Below are positions 35,317 to 44,487 of a stretch of 64,000 nt of DNA, one piece after another. The translations under genes were made by a program, and so were the position numbers. Origin of the DNA: Roseicyclus marinus (GTDB lineage: Bacteria; Pseudomonadota; Alphaproteobacteria; Rhodobacterales; Rhodobacteraceae). The notes under the pieces are model-generated. The model was not told where the DNA came from. It searched no databases and saw only the letters and a program-made list of their open reading frames with translations. Positions within the stretch are counted from its first letter, which is position 1; each line of letters begins with the position of its first letter. The stretch covers positions 3,165,001-3,229,000 of the forward strand of contig NZ_AP027266.1 in assembly GCF_036322625.1 (NCBI RefSeq), read 5' to 3'.

Positions 35317-37233
35317 TTAAATCTTCATCAGGTAGCGGGCAAAACCGTCGTCTTCGACGCCATCGGGCACGAGGCCAAGATCCCGGATGCGCTGGGGATA
35401 GGCGGCGGCGCCGGGCCCGGTGTGGAGGATCACGGGCGCACCGCCGAGCGGCGTGAAGGTGAAACTGGGTTCGACCACGGGATCGAGCCCATCTTGATGG
35501 GCCGCGAAATGGGCCATCAGCGCGTTGCGGACCGGATCGGTGCTTTCATGGATGGTTTCGCAGGCTTGCGCGGCGGAAAAGCGGCCACCCCCCGCCGCCC
35601 GATAGGCGCTGGTCGCGACCAGACAGGTCTGCGTGTCGCAAAGGGGCCTGCCATCGGAGAGGCGCAGGTTGCGGATGCGGCCGGGACCGGCATGGGTGAC
35701 ATCGCCCTCGGCGCTGGTGCGGGCGGGCTGGCTGAGGTCGATCTCGTAGCGCAGGCCGTCGAGCCGGTCGAAATTGTAGCTGGCAAAGGCCGGGTCGATC
35801 AGCGGCCGGGGCAGATCGGCAGGACCCGGCACCACGCGGAAAAAGGCCGAAGCGCTGCGTTCGAGCCATTCGCGCAGCTGCGCCCCGGTGGCCTTGAGCA
35901 GGATCAGGCCGTTGGAAAAGCCGTAAAGATCGGCGGCATGGCGCAACAGGACCCGACCCGCCGGCACATCGGTGTAATGCGCGGGCCCGCCCCGCCCGCC
36001 GGCCTTGAATGGCGTGGTCGCGGAAACCAGGGGCAGATGGGCCAGGTCGGGGCGGTCGCGCAGGACCGGCGCGATGGCGGCGCGCTGCGCATCGGCGATC
36101 ACCTGTGTCGCGGCGCAAGGCGCAATCAGGCTGAAATAGGTTTCGAGTGGCACCGCCGTCCGGCCAAGGGTCCGCGCGGCATAGACGCGGGTGGCGCGGT
36201 GGCTGCGCAGGATCTGCCGTTGCAGGCCGGGCATGGGTTTGAGCCGTTGCCAGAGGTCGGCGCGATCTTCGGCCCCGATCCCGGCCAGCGGGATCAGGGC
36301 GGCTTCGGACCCCAATACGCGCCAGCGCGCGGTCGATCCGGCGGTGGCGGGGCCAAGATCGAGATCGATCTGCCCAAGGTGGGACCCCCAGCACCCGGGC
36401 TGGACCAAGGGCGTGCCGCCGAGCGGTCCGGTCGCGTCACCGGGACGCGGAAAGGCGCGATGCGTATGCCCCGCGATCACCGCATCCACCCCGTCGATCC
36501 GGGACAGGAGGCGGCCCACGTTCTCGCCATCGGCGGGGTCGGTGTCATGGCCCATGCCGGAATGGGCCAGAACGATCACGAGATCGGCCCCTTCGGCGCG
36601 CAGGGCCGCGACCTCGCGCCGGACGGCGGGCAGGATGTCGTGGACGGCGATGCGCCCCTCGAGGTGGGCGCGGGCCCAGCGCATGACCTGCGGCGGCACG
36701 GCCCCGGTCACGCCGATCCGCAACGGGTGGCCATTGCCTGCGGCATCGGTCACGGTCCGCTCGAGCATCTTGCGCCGTTGCACCGGGCCGGGATCGGCGT
36801 CGAGCCAGTCGACATTGGCCAGAACGACCGGATAGCGCGCCACCGAGAGCGCCTGTTGCAGGGCACCCAGGCCGAAATCGAAATCATGGTTGCCGAGCGT
36901 CGCGGCGTCATAGCCCAGCGCGTTCATCACGGCGATCATCGGATGGTCCTGTCCGCGCGGCATCAGGTCGGCCAGGGCGGCATCGGCAAGCGGCGCGCCC
37001 TGCAGCGTGTCGCCATTGTCGAAGAGCAGCGTGTTGGGACAGGCGGCGCGGGCACGCTGGATCAGCCCGGCCAGACCCGACAGGCCGACCCCGTGATCGG
37101 GACGGTCGGCGAAATAGTTGAACGGCAAGAGATGCGCGTGGAGATCGGAGGTCGCGAGAATGCGAAGGCGCAGACCGCGACGGCCCGCCGCCGTGGTCTC
37201 ACGCCTGTCCGACCGTGTCCCGATGACGGTCAT
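35317..37233 (-). CDS. 2',3'-cyclic-nucleotide 2'-phosphodiesterase/3'-nucleotidase (CpdB/UshA family)
   Basis: A 638-residue two-domain nucleotidase. The metallophosphatase domain has the DxH pair TSDLHAHLLP (D30, H32), GNHDFDFG (114-121) and GHTHR near 255; the C-terminal substrate domain (from about 360) has FKAGGRGG and YNFDRLDGLRYEID. Such enzymes salvage phosphate and nucleosides from cyclic nucleotides. No clear signal peptide follows ATG 37233, unusual for a family that is mostly periplasmic, so its location is uncertain. It is divergent from nudC. Confidence 0.9.
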   Translation of the reverse strand: MTVIGTRSDRRETTAAGRRGLRLRILATSDLHAHLLPFNYFADRPDHGVGLSGLAGLIQRARAACPNTLLFDNGDTLQGAPLADAALADLMPRGQDHPMIAVMNALGYDAATLGNHDFDFGLGALQQALSVARYPVVLANVDWLDADPGPVQRRKMLERTVTDAAGNGHPLRIGVTGAVPPQVMRWARAHLEGRIAVHDILPAVRREVAALRAEGADLVIVLAHSGMGHDTDPADGENVGRLLSRIDGVDAVIAGHTHRAFPRPGDATGPLGGTPLVQPGCWGSHLGQIDLDLGPATAGSTARWRVLGSEAALIPLAGIGAEDRADLWQRLKPMPGLQRQILRSHRATRVYAARTLGRTAVPLETYFSLIAPCAATQVIADAQRAAIAPVLRDRPDLAHLPLVSATTPFKAGGRGGPAHYTDVPAGRVLLRHAADLYGFSNGLILLKATGAQLREWLERSASAFFRVVPGPADLPRPLIDPAFASYNFDRLDGLRYEIDLSQPARTSAEGDVTHAGPGRIRNLRLSDGRPLCDTQTCLVATSAYRAAGGGRFSAAQACETIHESTDPVRNALMAHFAAHQDGLDPVVEPSFTFTPLGGAPVILHTGPGAAAYPQRIRDLGLVPDGVEDDGFARYLMKI

Positions 37234-37390
37234 CCCGTTTCCAATTCTGCGTGTCCCCGGCAAGGATTGCGCAGACTGGCCACGCGGCGAAGGCCCTAGC
37301 CGATGATCGTGCGGTTTTCCACAGGTCATTGCGTTGGTTGTGGCGGACAGGCCATAGACATGGCGAGATTGGTGCCGAAAGGACGGGCAG

Positions 37391-38368
37391 ATGCGATTGG
37401 CGGAAACGGTGACCTTCGGTGGCTCGGACCTCGACCGTTGCGCGGCGGAGCGCAAGGATGCGGCCACGCTGGCGCGCAATCTGGCCGAGGGCGGACAGGT
37501 CATCGTGCTGTGGCGCGGCAAGCCGCTGGTGGCGGGCGACCCGGCGAAGGGGGCCTGCAGGCTGGTGCGGCTTGGGGCCGAAGACCCGATCCTGCGGGAT
37601 GCCGAGGAGGGGGCGATCTTTCTCGGGCGGATCGAGGGGCAGGCCATTTTCGCGATGGACATCTCGGGCTGGACGCCGCCCGAACCGGTGGACGAGGCGC
37701 AGATCGGCGCCTTTCTGGACCCGACGGTCCAGCTGCACCCGGGAGCGCCAGAGGGCAGCGCATTCCGGGAATTGCGGGCGATCATGACGACATTGACAGC
37801 GCGCGACGCGGAACTGGCCGCGACGGCGCGGGCGCTGGGGAACTGGCACCTGTCGCATGGGTTCTGTTCGCGCTGCGGTGTGGCCAGCGCGATGACCGAG
37901 GGCGGATGGCAACGGCTGTGCCCCGATTGCGGCGCGCATCATTTCCCGCGCACGGACCCGGTGGTGATCATGCTGATCACGCGGGGCGAGCGGGTGTTGC
38001 TGGGACGGTCGCCGGGATGGCCGGAGGGGATGTTCTCGCTTCTGGCGGGGTTCGTGGAACCGGGCGAGACGATCGAGGCCGCGGTGCGCCGCGAGGTGTT
38101 CGAGGAAACCGCGGTGCGCGTGGGGCGGGTGGACTACCTGGCCAACCAACCCTGGCCCTTTCCGGCATCGCTGATGATCGGCTGCCGGGGCGAGGCGATC
38201 AGCGAGGAGATCGCCATCGACCCCGCCGAGATCGAGGCCGCGCGCTGGGTGACGCGGAGCGAATTGTTGCAGGTCTTTGCGGGCGAGCATCCCGAGATCC
38301 GGCCGGCGCGGCGCGGCGCGATCGCGCATTTCCTGTTGGAAAACTGGCTGGCCGACCGGCTCGACTAG
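37391..38368 (+). CDS. nudC: NAD(+) diphosphatase / NADH pyrophosphatase
   Basis: NudC hydrolyses NAD(H) to NMN(H) and AMP and removes NAD caps from RNA. The 325-residue protein has the zinc cysteines C159, C162, C177 and C180, the Nudix box GFVEPGETIEAAVRREVFEET (220-240, read with E-E metal ligands), and the subfamily hallmark NQPWPFPASLM (252-262). Full length, cytosolic. It stands alone between the nucleotidase and the sulfotransferase genes. Confidence 0.95.
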   Translation: MRLAETVTFGGSDLDRCAAERKDAATLARNLAEGGQVIVLWRGKPLVAGDPAKGACRLVRLGAEDPILRDAEEGAIFLGRIEGQAIFAMDISGWTPPEPVDEAQIGAFLDPTVQLHPGAPEGSAFRELRAIMTTLTARDAELAATARALGNWHLSHGFCSRCGVASAMTEGGWQRLCPDCGAHHFPRTDPVVIMLITRGERVLLGRSPGWPEGMFSLLAGFVEPGETIEAAVRREVFEETAVRVGRVDYLANQPWPFPASLMIGCRGEAISEEIAIDPAEIEAARWVTRSELLQVFAGEHPEIRPARRGAIAHFLLENWLADRLD

Positions 38369-38484
38369 GGCTGCGCGGCAAAAATCCGGGACCATCCTGC
38401 CGTCACGGTTGCCCGCTGCGGCATGTCTCTGCTATCTTAAGACAAAACACGAACTAAAAATAATGATCGAGCAGAGGTCAGGAT

Positions 38485-39219
38485 ATGCCATACACCATGC
38501 CCGCGCAGCGGATGGCCTTTTTCTTTTCGCCCAAATCGGGGGGAACGTCGCTGAGGGCCTTTCTGTTCCATGCCGAAAACGGCTTTGCCTTCAGGGATTA
38601 CTCGGTGCAGGGCGCGCGGGTGGATGCCAACATGCTGGCCGCGAATTACCGGTTCAACCGGATCGATCATTCCGAGCTGGAGGGGTATCGGCGCTTTGCG
38701 CTGGTGCGTGACCCGGTCCGGCGGTTCCTGTCGGGCTATTCCAACCGGGTGCTGCATTACCGCGAATTGAGCATCGAGGCGGCCGGCCGCGACCTGCTGC
38801 GCGAGGGATTGCCGCCCGATCCCGACATCGAGACCTTTGTCGAGAATTACATCGGCTACCTGCGCTGTTCGAAACCGCTGGCACGGCATTTCCTGAAACA
38901 GCAGAAGTTCATCGGCAATGATCCGGGCTATTTCGAGCGGATCTTCCGGCTGGAGAAGGTGGGCGAGCTGGTCGATTTCGTGAATGCCGAATGCGGCACG
39001 CAGGCCGTGATGCCGCGCTTGCAGACGGGCGGGCCAAAGCTCGATTTCCAGGGGTTGAGCGAAGATCTGCAGATCGAGATCCTGGAGATCTGCCGCCACG
39101 ACATCGCCTTTCAGTTGATGCCCGACTATTGGGCCCCCTATGCGCATCTGCTGGAGCGCGACAGCGGGGCGGTGCGGGGCAAGGACATGCCGGAACGGCA
39201 GGCCATTGGCGCGAAGTAA
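38485..39219 (+). CDS. sulfotransferase family protein
   Basis: A 244-residue protein of the sulfotransferase-2-like group. The PAPS 5'-phosphosulfate loop is AFFFSPKSGGTSLRAFLF near 11-28, and the 3'-phosphate block is FALVRDPVRRFLSGYSN near 71-87. It should move sulfate from PAPS to a hydroxyl on a glycan or small molecule; acceptor unknown. The upstream 60 bases are AT-rich. It precedes an SRPBCC protein on the same strand. Confidence 0.85.
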   Translation: MPYTMPAQRMAFFFSPKSGGTSLRAFLFHAENGFAFRDYSVQGARVDANMLAANYRFNRIDHSELEGYRRFALVRDPVRRFLSGYSNRVLHYRELSIEAAGRDLLREGLPPDPDIETFVENYIGYLRCSKPLARHFLKQQKFIGNDPGYFERIFRLEKVGELVDFVNAECGTQAVMPRLQTGGPKLDFQGLSEDLQIEILEICRHDIAFQLMPDYWAPYAHLLERDSGAVRGKDMPERQAIGAK

Positions 39220-39237
39220 GACAGCGGATCGCAGGCG

Positions 39238-39711
39238 ATGAAGTTCAAGGTTTCCGAGGATGTCGACGCCCCCCGACCGCTGGTCTGGGTCAGGATGACG
39301 GATTTTTCCGGGCTGGAGGCGGATGCACGTGGGCGCGGTGCCACGGTGACCCGCGTGGGCAACTGGACGGAGCCCTGCGAAGGCGCGGAATGGCGCGGCG
39401 AGGTCAAGGTGCGCGGCAAGGTCCGCCCCCTGAGCGCGCGGATCACGCGGTTCGTGCCCGAGGAGATCTGCCTGATCGAAAGCCGGATCGGCGGCATGGC
39501 CTGCCTACACGAGATGAGCTTTGTCGCGCTCACGCCCGAGACGACGCGCGTGGCCACGGTGCTGGACCTGTCGGCACAGACGCTGACGGCGCGGTTGATC
39601 CTGCAGACGATGAAGCTGGCGCGGGGGCGGGTGATGCAGCGGCTTCAGGGGATCATCGCGCGGCAGGGCAACGCGGTCGAGGCGGAGTATCGCAAGGCCA
39701 AGCGGGATTAG
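39238..39711 (+). CDS. SRPBCC superfamily protein
   Basis: A 157-residue START-like (SRPBCC/polyketide-cyclase fold) protein. The opening MKFKVSEDVDAPRPLVWVRM, then TRVGNWTEPCEGAEWRGEV, fits the family; the last third is a long helix (LILQTMKLARGRVMQRLQG). Such folds bind hydrophobic ligands. No specific role can be read. It lies 18 bases after the sulfotransferase, probably in the same message, and is followed by the inverted repeat at 39713. Confidence 0.75.
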   Translation: MKFKVSEDVDAPRPLVWVRMTDFSGLEADARGRGATVTRVGNWTEPCEGAEWRGEVKVRGKVRPLSARITRFVPEEICLIESRIGGMACLHEMSFVALTPETTRVATVLDLSAQTLTARLILQTMKLARGRVMQRLQGIIARQGNAVEAEYRKAKRD

Positions 39712-39712
39712 G

Positions 39713-39753
39713 GCCTGTCGCGCAAAAGTCGGAACCGGTTTTGCGCGACAGGC
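39713..39753. repeat. 15-bp perfect inverted repeat with TTTTGCGC core
   Basis: GCCTGTCGCGCAAAA (39713-39727) and TTTTGCGCGACAGGC (39739-39753) flank GTCGGAACCGG. It begins 2 bases after the SRPBCC stop and ends 7 bases before the end of the convergent EamA gene, so could terminate both. The core shares ACCGGTTTTGCGC-like sequence with the repeats at 59452-59535. Confidence 0.75.
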
Positions 39754-39760
39754 GCCAAGA

Positions 39761-40681
39761 TCACGGCTGGGTCGGACCGGCCTTGCGCTGGCGGGCGCGT
39801 TCGAGGCCCAACTGCCGTTCGCGCAGGATGATGAGGATACCGGCCACCACGATCATGCCGCCGCCCGCAAGCGTGGCAGCGCCCGGCACCTCGCCAAAGA
39901 CCGTGTAGCCCACCACCACCGCCAGGATCATCGAGGTATATTCGAAGGGCGCGATCAGCGAGGCATCGGCATGGCGGTAGCTGGTCGTCAGAAGGATCTG
40001 CCCCACCCCGCCCAGAAGCCCCGCCAGAACCAGAAGCATCGCGACATCGGGCGGGGGCAGCACCCAACCCCAAGGCAGGGTCAGAAGCGCCAGAAGGGTC
40101 GCTGTGACCGAGAAATAGAAGACGATGGCCGAGACGGTTTCGGTCTGCACCAGTTTGCGCACGAAAACCTGCGCCAACGCCGCGCAGACAGCGGACAGAA
40201 GCACGACAACGGCCCCCAGCGTTTCGCGCGTGGTGACGGTGGCGGGATCGACCTGCAGGCGCGGGCTGAGGACGACGAGAACGCCGATCAGCCCCAGGGC
40301 GACCATGGACAGGCGGAACAGCCGCACCTCTTCGCCAAGGAACATGGCGGCGAAGATCACGACGAGGATCGGCGCGGCATAGCCGATGGCCGTCACCTCG
40401 GGGAGCGGCAGAAGACCCAGACCCGCAAAGCCCAGACCCATGGAGGTCGTGCCGACCAGACCGCGCCAGACATGGCCCATGGGGTTTGTCGTGCGCAGGC
40501 CGGTGTGCAATTCCCCCCGCATCGCCAGCCAGATGCCGATCACGGGAAGGGCAAAGAGCGAGCGGAAGAACACCGCCTGCCCCGGCGGCACCGTGTCGGA
40601 GGTCGCCTTGATGATCGAGGCCATGGCCACGAAAACGCAGACCGACAGGATTTTCAGGAGGATGCCGCGTAGCGGGGACAT
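39761..40681 (-). CDS. EamA/DMT family transporter
   Basis: A 306-residue drug/metabolite-transporter protein with ten predicted membrane helices formed by two EamA repeats (about 10-145 and 155-290). Visible: GILLKILSVCVFVAMASIIKA at the start, RSLFALPVIGIWLAMRGE and APFEYTSMILAVVVGYTVFGE. Export of a metabolite is likely, but the substrate is unknown. It is convergent with the SRPBCC gene and lies just downstream of cueR on the same strand, without overlap. Confidence 0.88.
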   Translation of the reverse strand: MSPLRGILLKILSVCVFVAMASIIKATSDTVPPGQAVFFRSLFALPVIGIWLAMRGELHTGLRTTNPMGHVWRGLVGTTSMGLGFAGLGLLPLPEVTAIGYAAPILVVIFAAMFLGEEVRLFRLSMVALGLIGVLVVLSPRLQVDPATVTTRETLGAVVVLLSAVCAALAQVFVRKLVQTETVSAIVFYFSVTATLLALLTLPWGWVLPPPDVAMLLVLAGLLGGVGQILLTTSYRHADASLIAPFEYTSMILAVVVGYTVFGEVPGAATLAGGGMIVVAGILIILRERQLGLERARQRKAGPTQP

Positions 40682-40732
40682 GGCGCACCGGATGGGGTTC
40701 TGCCCCGACCCTACGCGCGCCCCCGGCGGGGT

Positions 40733-41131
40733 TCAATCGCTGTCGAGGGGGGCGGCCAGACCCGACAGGATCGGGCAATCGGGGCGGTGATCGCCCGCGC
40801 AGGCATGGATCAGCTGGGCAAGCGTGCGGCGCATTTCGGCCAGTTCGGCCATCTTGGCGTCGATCTCGGACAGGTGGGTTTCGGCCAGATGCTTGACATC
40901 GGCGCTGGCCCGCTCGCGATCCTCGTAGAGCGCCAGAAGCGTGCGGCATTGGTCGATGGAAAAGCCCAGACCCCGCGCCCGGGCGATGAAGGCGAGCTTG
41001 TGCAGATGTGTCTGGGTGAAGCGGCGATAGCCGTTTTCGGCCCGATGCGGGGTGATCAGGCCGATATCCTCGTAATAGCGGATGGTCTTGGCGGGCAGGC
41101 CCGCGGCTTCGGCGACTTCTCCGATGTTCAT
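40733..41131 (-). CDS. cueR: copper-responsive MerR-family regulator CueR
   Basis: A 132-residue MerR protein with an N-terminal winged helix (MNIGEVAEAAGLPAKTIRYY) and a coiled-coil dimer helix. The copper-binding loop has C111 and C119 in HACAGDHRPDCP, the CueR spacing for Cu(I)/Ag(I). ATG 41131 overlaps the copA stop (ATGA), so it is co-translated with copA. It should bind the dyad at 43602-43620 and activate its own operon when copper rises. Confidence 0.93.
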   Translation of the reverse strand: MNIGEVAEAAGLPAKTIRYYEDIGLITPHRAENGYRRFTQTHLHKLAFIARARGLGFSIDQCRTLLALYEDRERASADVKHLAETHLSEIDAKMAELAEMRRTLAQLIHACAGDHRPDCPILSGLAAPLDSD

Positions 41132-43575
41132 GCGGCCTCCATCCGGCGCAGGCGCAGGGCGTTCAGAACCACGAGGACGGAACTGGCGGCCATGGCCCCC
41201 GCCGCGAGCATGGGGTTGAGGAAGGGACCGCCCGCAAGCGCCAGAAGACCGGCGGCGACGGGGATCAGCGCGACATTGTAGCCAAAGGCCCAGACAAGGT
41301 TCTGCGCGATGTTGCGCAGGGTGCGGCGCGAGACCTCGATCGCGGTGAGCACGCCGGTGGGCGCGCCCGAGACGAGCACGACATCGCCCGCCTCGATCGC
41401 CACATCGGTGCCGGTGCCCAGCGCGATGCCGACATCGGCCTCGGCCAGAACGGCGGCATCGTTGAGACCGTCCCCGACGAAGGCGACGCGGTGGCCTGCA
41501 GCGCGCCATGCGGCGACCTGCGCGCGTTTGTCGGCGGGCGACAGGCGGGCATGCGCCTCGGGGATGGCGAGATCACGGGCAAGCGCATTCACCGGCCCCT
41601 CGGCATCGCCGGACAGGAGCGCGACACGCGTGCCGCGCGCGGTCAGGGCCGCGATGGCGCGGGCGGCATCGGGTTTGACGGCATCGGACAGGGCGAGATG
41701 CCCCAGATAGAGCGCGCCGCGCGCGACATGAACCTCGGTCACGGGGGTGGGATCTGTGGGGGGGACGGCGACACCGGTCTGTTGCAGGAAGGCGCGGGAG
41801 CCGACGCGGAGGGTTTCGCCCTCAAGGGTCGCGGTGACGCCGCCGCCGGTCACGGCCTCGAACCTGTCGACGGGGGCGGGGGTCAGGCCACGGGCCTTTG
41901 CCTCGGCCAGGATGGCGCGGGCCAGGGGATGTTCGGAGGCGGTTTCGGCCCCGGCGGCCAGCGTCAGGAGCGTGTCGGCATCGCAATCGCGCGTGGGCAG
42001 GATGGCGGTGACACTGGGCCGCCCCTCGGTCAGGGTGCCGGTCTTGTCGAAGGCGACAAGATCGACGCGCGACAGGTTCTGCAGGGCGTCCCCCTTGCGG
42101 AAGAGCACGCCCAGTTCGGCGGCGCGGCCCGTGCCGGCCAGGATGGAGACGGGCGTGGCCAGACCCATGGCGCAGGGGCAGGCGATGATCAGGACGGAGA
42201 CGCCGATCACCAGCGCCTTGGCCGGATCGGGGCCCCAGATCAGCCAGCCAAGCGCGGCAAGCGCCGCGATGACCAGAACGACCGGCACGAAGACGGCGGT
42301 GACGCGGTTGATCAGCGATTGCACGGGAAGGCGGGTGGCCTGCGCATCCTCGACCATGGCGACGATGCGGGCCAGCACGGTATCGGTGCCCACGGCGGTG
42401 GCGCGGTAGACGATCGTGCCGGTGCCGTTCACGGTGCCCGCTGTCACCGGATCGCCCGCGCGCTTGGCGACAGGCAGGGGTTCGCCGGTCAGCATCGCCT
42501 CGTCGATATGGGTTTCGCCCTCGGTCACGGTGCCGTCGACGGCCACGCGTTCGCCGGGTTTCAGGCGGATCAGGTCACCCCGGCCGAGATCGGCGAGCGG
42601 CACCTCGGTCTCGGTGCCATCGGTGATGCGATGCGCGGTGTCGGGGCGGAGCGCCATCAGGCCCCGGATCGCCGCCCCGGCCTGACCCCGGGCGCGCGCC
42701 TCGAGCCAGCGGCCAAGCAGGATCAGGGTGACGATGACGGCCGCCGCCTCGAAATAGACGAAACGGCCGGTTTCGGGGATGATGCCGGGGGCGAAGGTGA
42801 CGAGCACCGACCAGGCCCAGGCGGCAGAGGTGCCGAGCACCACGAGGCTGTTCATCTCGGGCGCGCCCTTGAAAAGCGCCGGAACGCCGAGCCGGAAGAA
42901 GACGCGGCCCGGACCGGCCAGAACGGCGGTCGTGAGCAGGAACTGCACGAGGTGCAGCGGGAAGGTGCCGAAGGTCGCCATCTGCCAATGGTGGAAGGCG
43001 GGGACCAGGTGGCCGCCCATTTCCATCACGAAGACAGGGAGCGTCAGGGCGGCGGCGATCCCGAAGGCGCGGCGCATCGGGGCTGCCTCGTCCACAGCTT
43101 CGGGCTCGGGATCGGGGCTGTCGGTTCGGGGCGGGTCGAGATCGGCGACGGGATAGCCCGCCTTGTCCATCGCGGCCTGAACGACGGGCCAATCCCCGGC
43201 ATCGGTCAGGCGGATATCGGCGCGCTTGAGGGCGAGGTTCACCTGCGCCTCCAGCACCTCGGGCAGGGCGTTGAGCGCCTTTTCCGCGCGCGAGGCGCAG
43301 CCGCCGCAATTCAGGTTGCCGACGCTGGCACGCAGGGCGACGCCATCGACGGGATGCACCGGATAGCCCGCAGAGGTCATGGCGGTTGCAAGGGCGGCAG
43401 GATCAAAGCCCGCCCCGATGCGCAGGTCGGCCCGCCGCGTGGCAAGGTTGACCACGGCGCTTTCGACGCCCGGAACGGCGGCAAGGGCGGTTTCGGCACG
43501 CGCGACGCAGCTGCCGCAGGTCAGGTTGTCGACGCTGTAGCGGCGGAGGGCGGGGGCGGTCGTGTCTTTGGGCAT
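41128..43575 (-). CDS. copA: copper-exporting P1B-type ATPase
   Basis: An 815-residue Cu(I) exporter. Two N-terminal HMA domains carry CxxC sites C20/C23 (NLTCGSC) and C90/C93 (NLNCGGC). Then come eight membrane helices, TGE (363-365), the ion-path CPC (466-468), the phosphorylated D510 in DKTGT, and GDGLNDAAVL near the end. ATG 43575 is certain in practice: GGAAGGA lies just upstream and the promoter at 43596-43626 covers the only earlier ATG. Inner membrane; first gene of copA-cueR. Confidence 0.95.
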   Translation of the reverse strand: MPKDTTAPALRRYSVDNLTCGSCVARAETALAAVPGVESAVVNLATRRADLRIGAGFDPAALATAMTSAGYPVHPVDGVALRASVGNLNCGGCASRAEKALNALPEVLEAQVNLALKRADIRLTDAGDWPVVQAAMDKAGYPVADLDPPRTDSPDPEPEAVDEAAPMRRAFGIAAALTLPVFVMEMGGHLVPAFHHWQMATFGTFPLHLVQFLLTTAVLAGPGRVFFRLGVPALFKGAPEMNSLVVLGTSAAWAWSVLVTFAPGIIPETGRFVYFEAAAVIVTLILLGRWLEARARGQAGAAIRGLMALRPDTAHRITDGTETEVPLADLGRGDLIRLKPGERVAVDGTVTEGETHIDEAMLTGEPLPVAKRAGDPVTAGTVNGTGTIVYRATAVGTDTVLARIVAMVEDAQATRLPVQSLINRVTAVFVPVVLVIAALAALGWLIWGPDPAKALVIGVSVLIIACPCAMGLATPVSILAGTGRAAELGVLFRKGDALQNLSRVDLVAFDKTGTLTEGRPSVTAILPTRDCDADTLLTLAAGAETASEHPLARAILAEAKARGLTPAPVDRFEAVTGGGVTATLEGETLRVGSRAFLQQTGVAVPPTDPTPVTEVHVARGALYLGHLALSDAVKPDAARAIAALTARGTRVALLSGDAEGPVNALARDLAIPEAHARLSPADKRAQVAAWRAAGHRVAFVGDGLNDAAVLAEADVGIALGTGTDVAIEAGDVVLVSGAPTGVLTAIEVSRRTLRNIAQNLVWAFGYNVALIPVAAGLLALAGGPFLNPMLAAGAMAASSVLVVLNALRLRRMEAA

Positions 43576-43595
43576 GGGCTGTCCTTCCACGGGGA

Positions 43596-43626
43596 CAGAT
43601 AGGGGTTCCCGTTGCTGGAAGGTCAA
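43596..43626 (-). promoter_or_regulatory. CueR-type copA promoter with 19-bp spacer
   Basis: On the minus strand: -35 TTGACC (43626-43621), a 19-base spacer and -10 TATCTG (43601-43596). The spacer holds TTCC-AGCAACG-GGAA, the centre of the CCTTCC..GGAAGG type dyad bound by CueR. The overlong spacer is the mark of MerR-family targets. The start of copA lies about 20 bases downstream. Confidence 0.85.
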
Positions 43627-43665
43627 GGAGGGGATGCGGAATGAATGACGCAGGCGGTGTTGGGC

Positions 43666-44487
43666 TCAGCGAAGCCTGCTGCCGAATGCAAGATCGGCGG
43701 AGAGGTCATAGCCATGGCGCTTGGCCAAATCCCCGCAGCGTTCCAGCACCACTTCGGCCAGACCGTCGACCAGCGCCCGACGCCAGAGGTTTCGTTCGCC
43801 ATGCACGTCAGCCGCGGAATAAAGACCCGCAGGGGCCGAGACATCGGCATGGTCAAGAATACGCGCCAAGACGCCCGGCACATCGGTGACCAGATCTTCG
43901 TAGCGGACGGTCAGCACGCGCGCGGGATAGGCGGCCTCGACCGTGGTCATGAACTGCACCGCCTCGATCCAGTAATTGCAGGCGCCGTGGATGTCTGTGA
44001 CCTTGACCTGACGCCCCAGAACGAGGCTGGCCACGACATTCAGCGGATTTCGCACGAGGTGGAGGAACCGGGCCTTGGGCATCAGTTGGGCGATCAGGGG
44101 CGCCCCGAAGAAATTCTGCGGTGTCTTGTCGAACCAGCGGTAGGGACCGGTCAGACCCTTTGCCCGGGCGAAGGCGGTGATGTAGCCGCGCTGCAATTCG
44201 ACCTTGTCGCGGCTGTCGACCAGGAGCGCCTGAAACACCTCTTCGGGGACGCCATCCATCTCGCGGTGCTTGCGCAGCAGGGCGCTGTTGCGATGCGGTT
44301 GGTAGCTGTGCGGTGTGCGGAACGGTTCGGACCAGCGGAAGAAATGCGTTTCCTCGGGGCAGATGAAGCCCGGCACCCGGCGCAGGAGGTTGCGCAACAG
44401 GGTGGTGCCCGACCGCACAGAGCCCACGATGAAAAGCGGACGATCATCGGCGGGGAACGTGTCGGAGACAAGGTGAGGGTCGGTCAT
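43666..44487 (-). CDS. sulfotransferase family protein (surface glycan locus)
   Basis: A 273-residue PAPS-dependent sulfotransferase. The 5'-phosphosulfate loop is FIVGSVRSGTTLLRNLL (19-35), and the 3'-phosphate site is HLVRNPLNVVASLVLG near 143. RYEDLVTD near 195 is a further family block. It overlaps the double glycosyltransferase gene by 4 bases and is the last gene of the rfbC-to-43666 operon. Sulfation of the glycan made by this operon is the best guess; type-1 protein or lipid acceptors cannot be excluded. Confidence 0.85.
   Translation of the reverse strand: MTDPHLVSDTFPADDRPLFIVGSVRSGTTLLRNLLRRVPGFICPEETHFFRWSEPFRTPHSYQPHRNSALLRKHREMDGVPEEVFQALLVDSRDKVELQRGYITAFARAKGLTGPYRWFDKTPQNFFGAPLIAQLMPKARFLHLVRNPLNVVASLVLGRQVKVTDIHGACNYWIEAVQFMTTVEAAYPARVLTVRYEDLVTDVPGVLARILDHADVSAPAGLYSAADVHGERNLWRRALVDGLAEVVLERCGDLAKRHGYDLSADLAFGSRLR

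Noticed and set aside
43576-43626. Longer copA start at 43626
   Set aside because: The extra codons coincide with the CueR-type promoter, and a good ribosome-binding site precedes ATG 43575.
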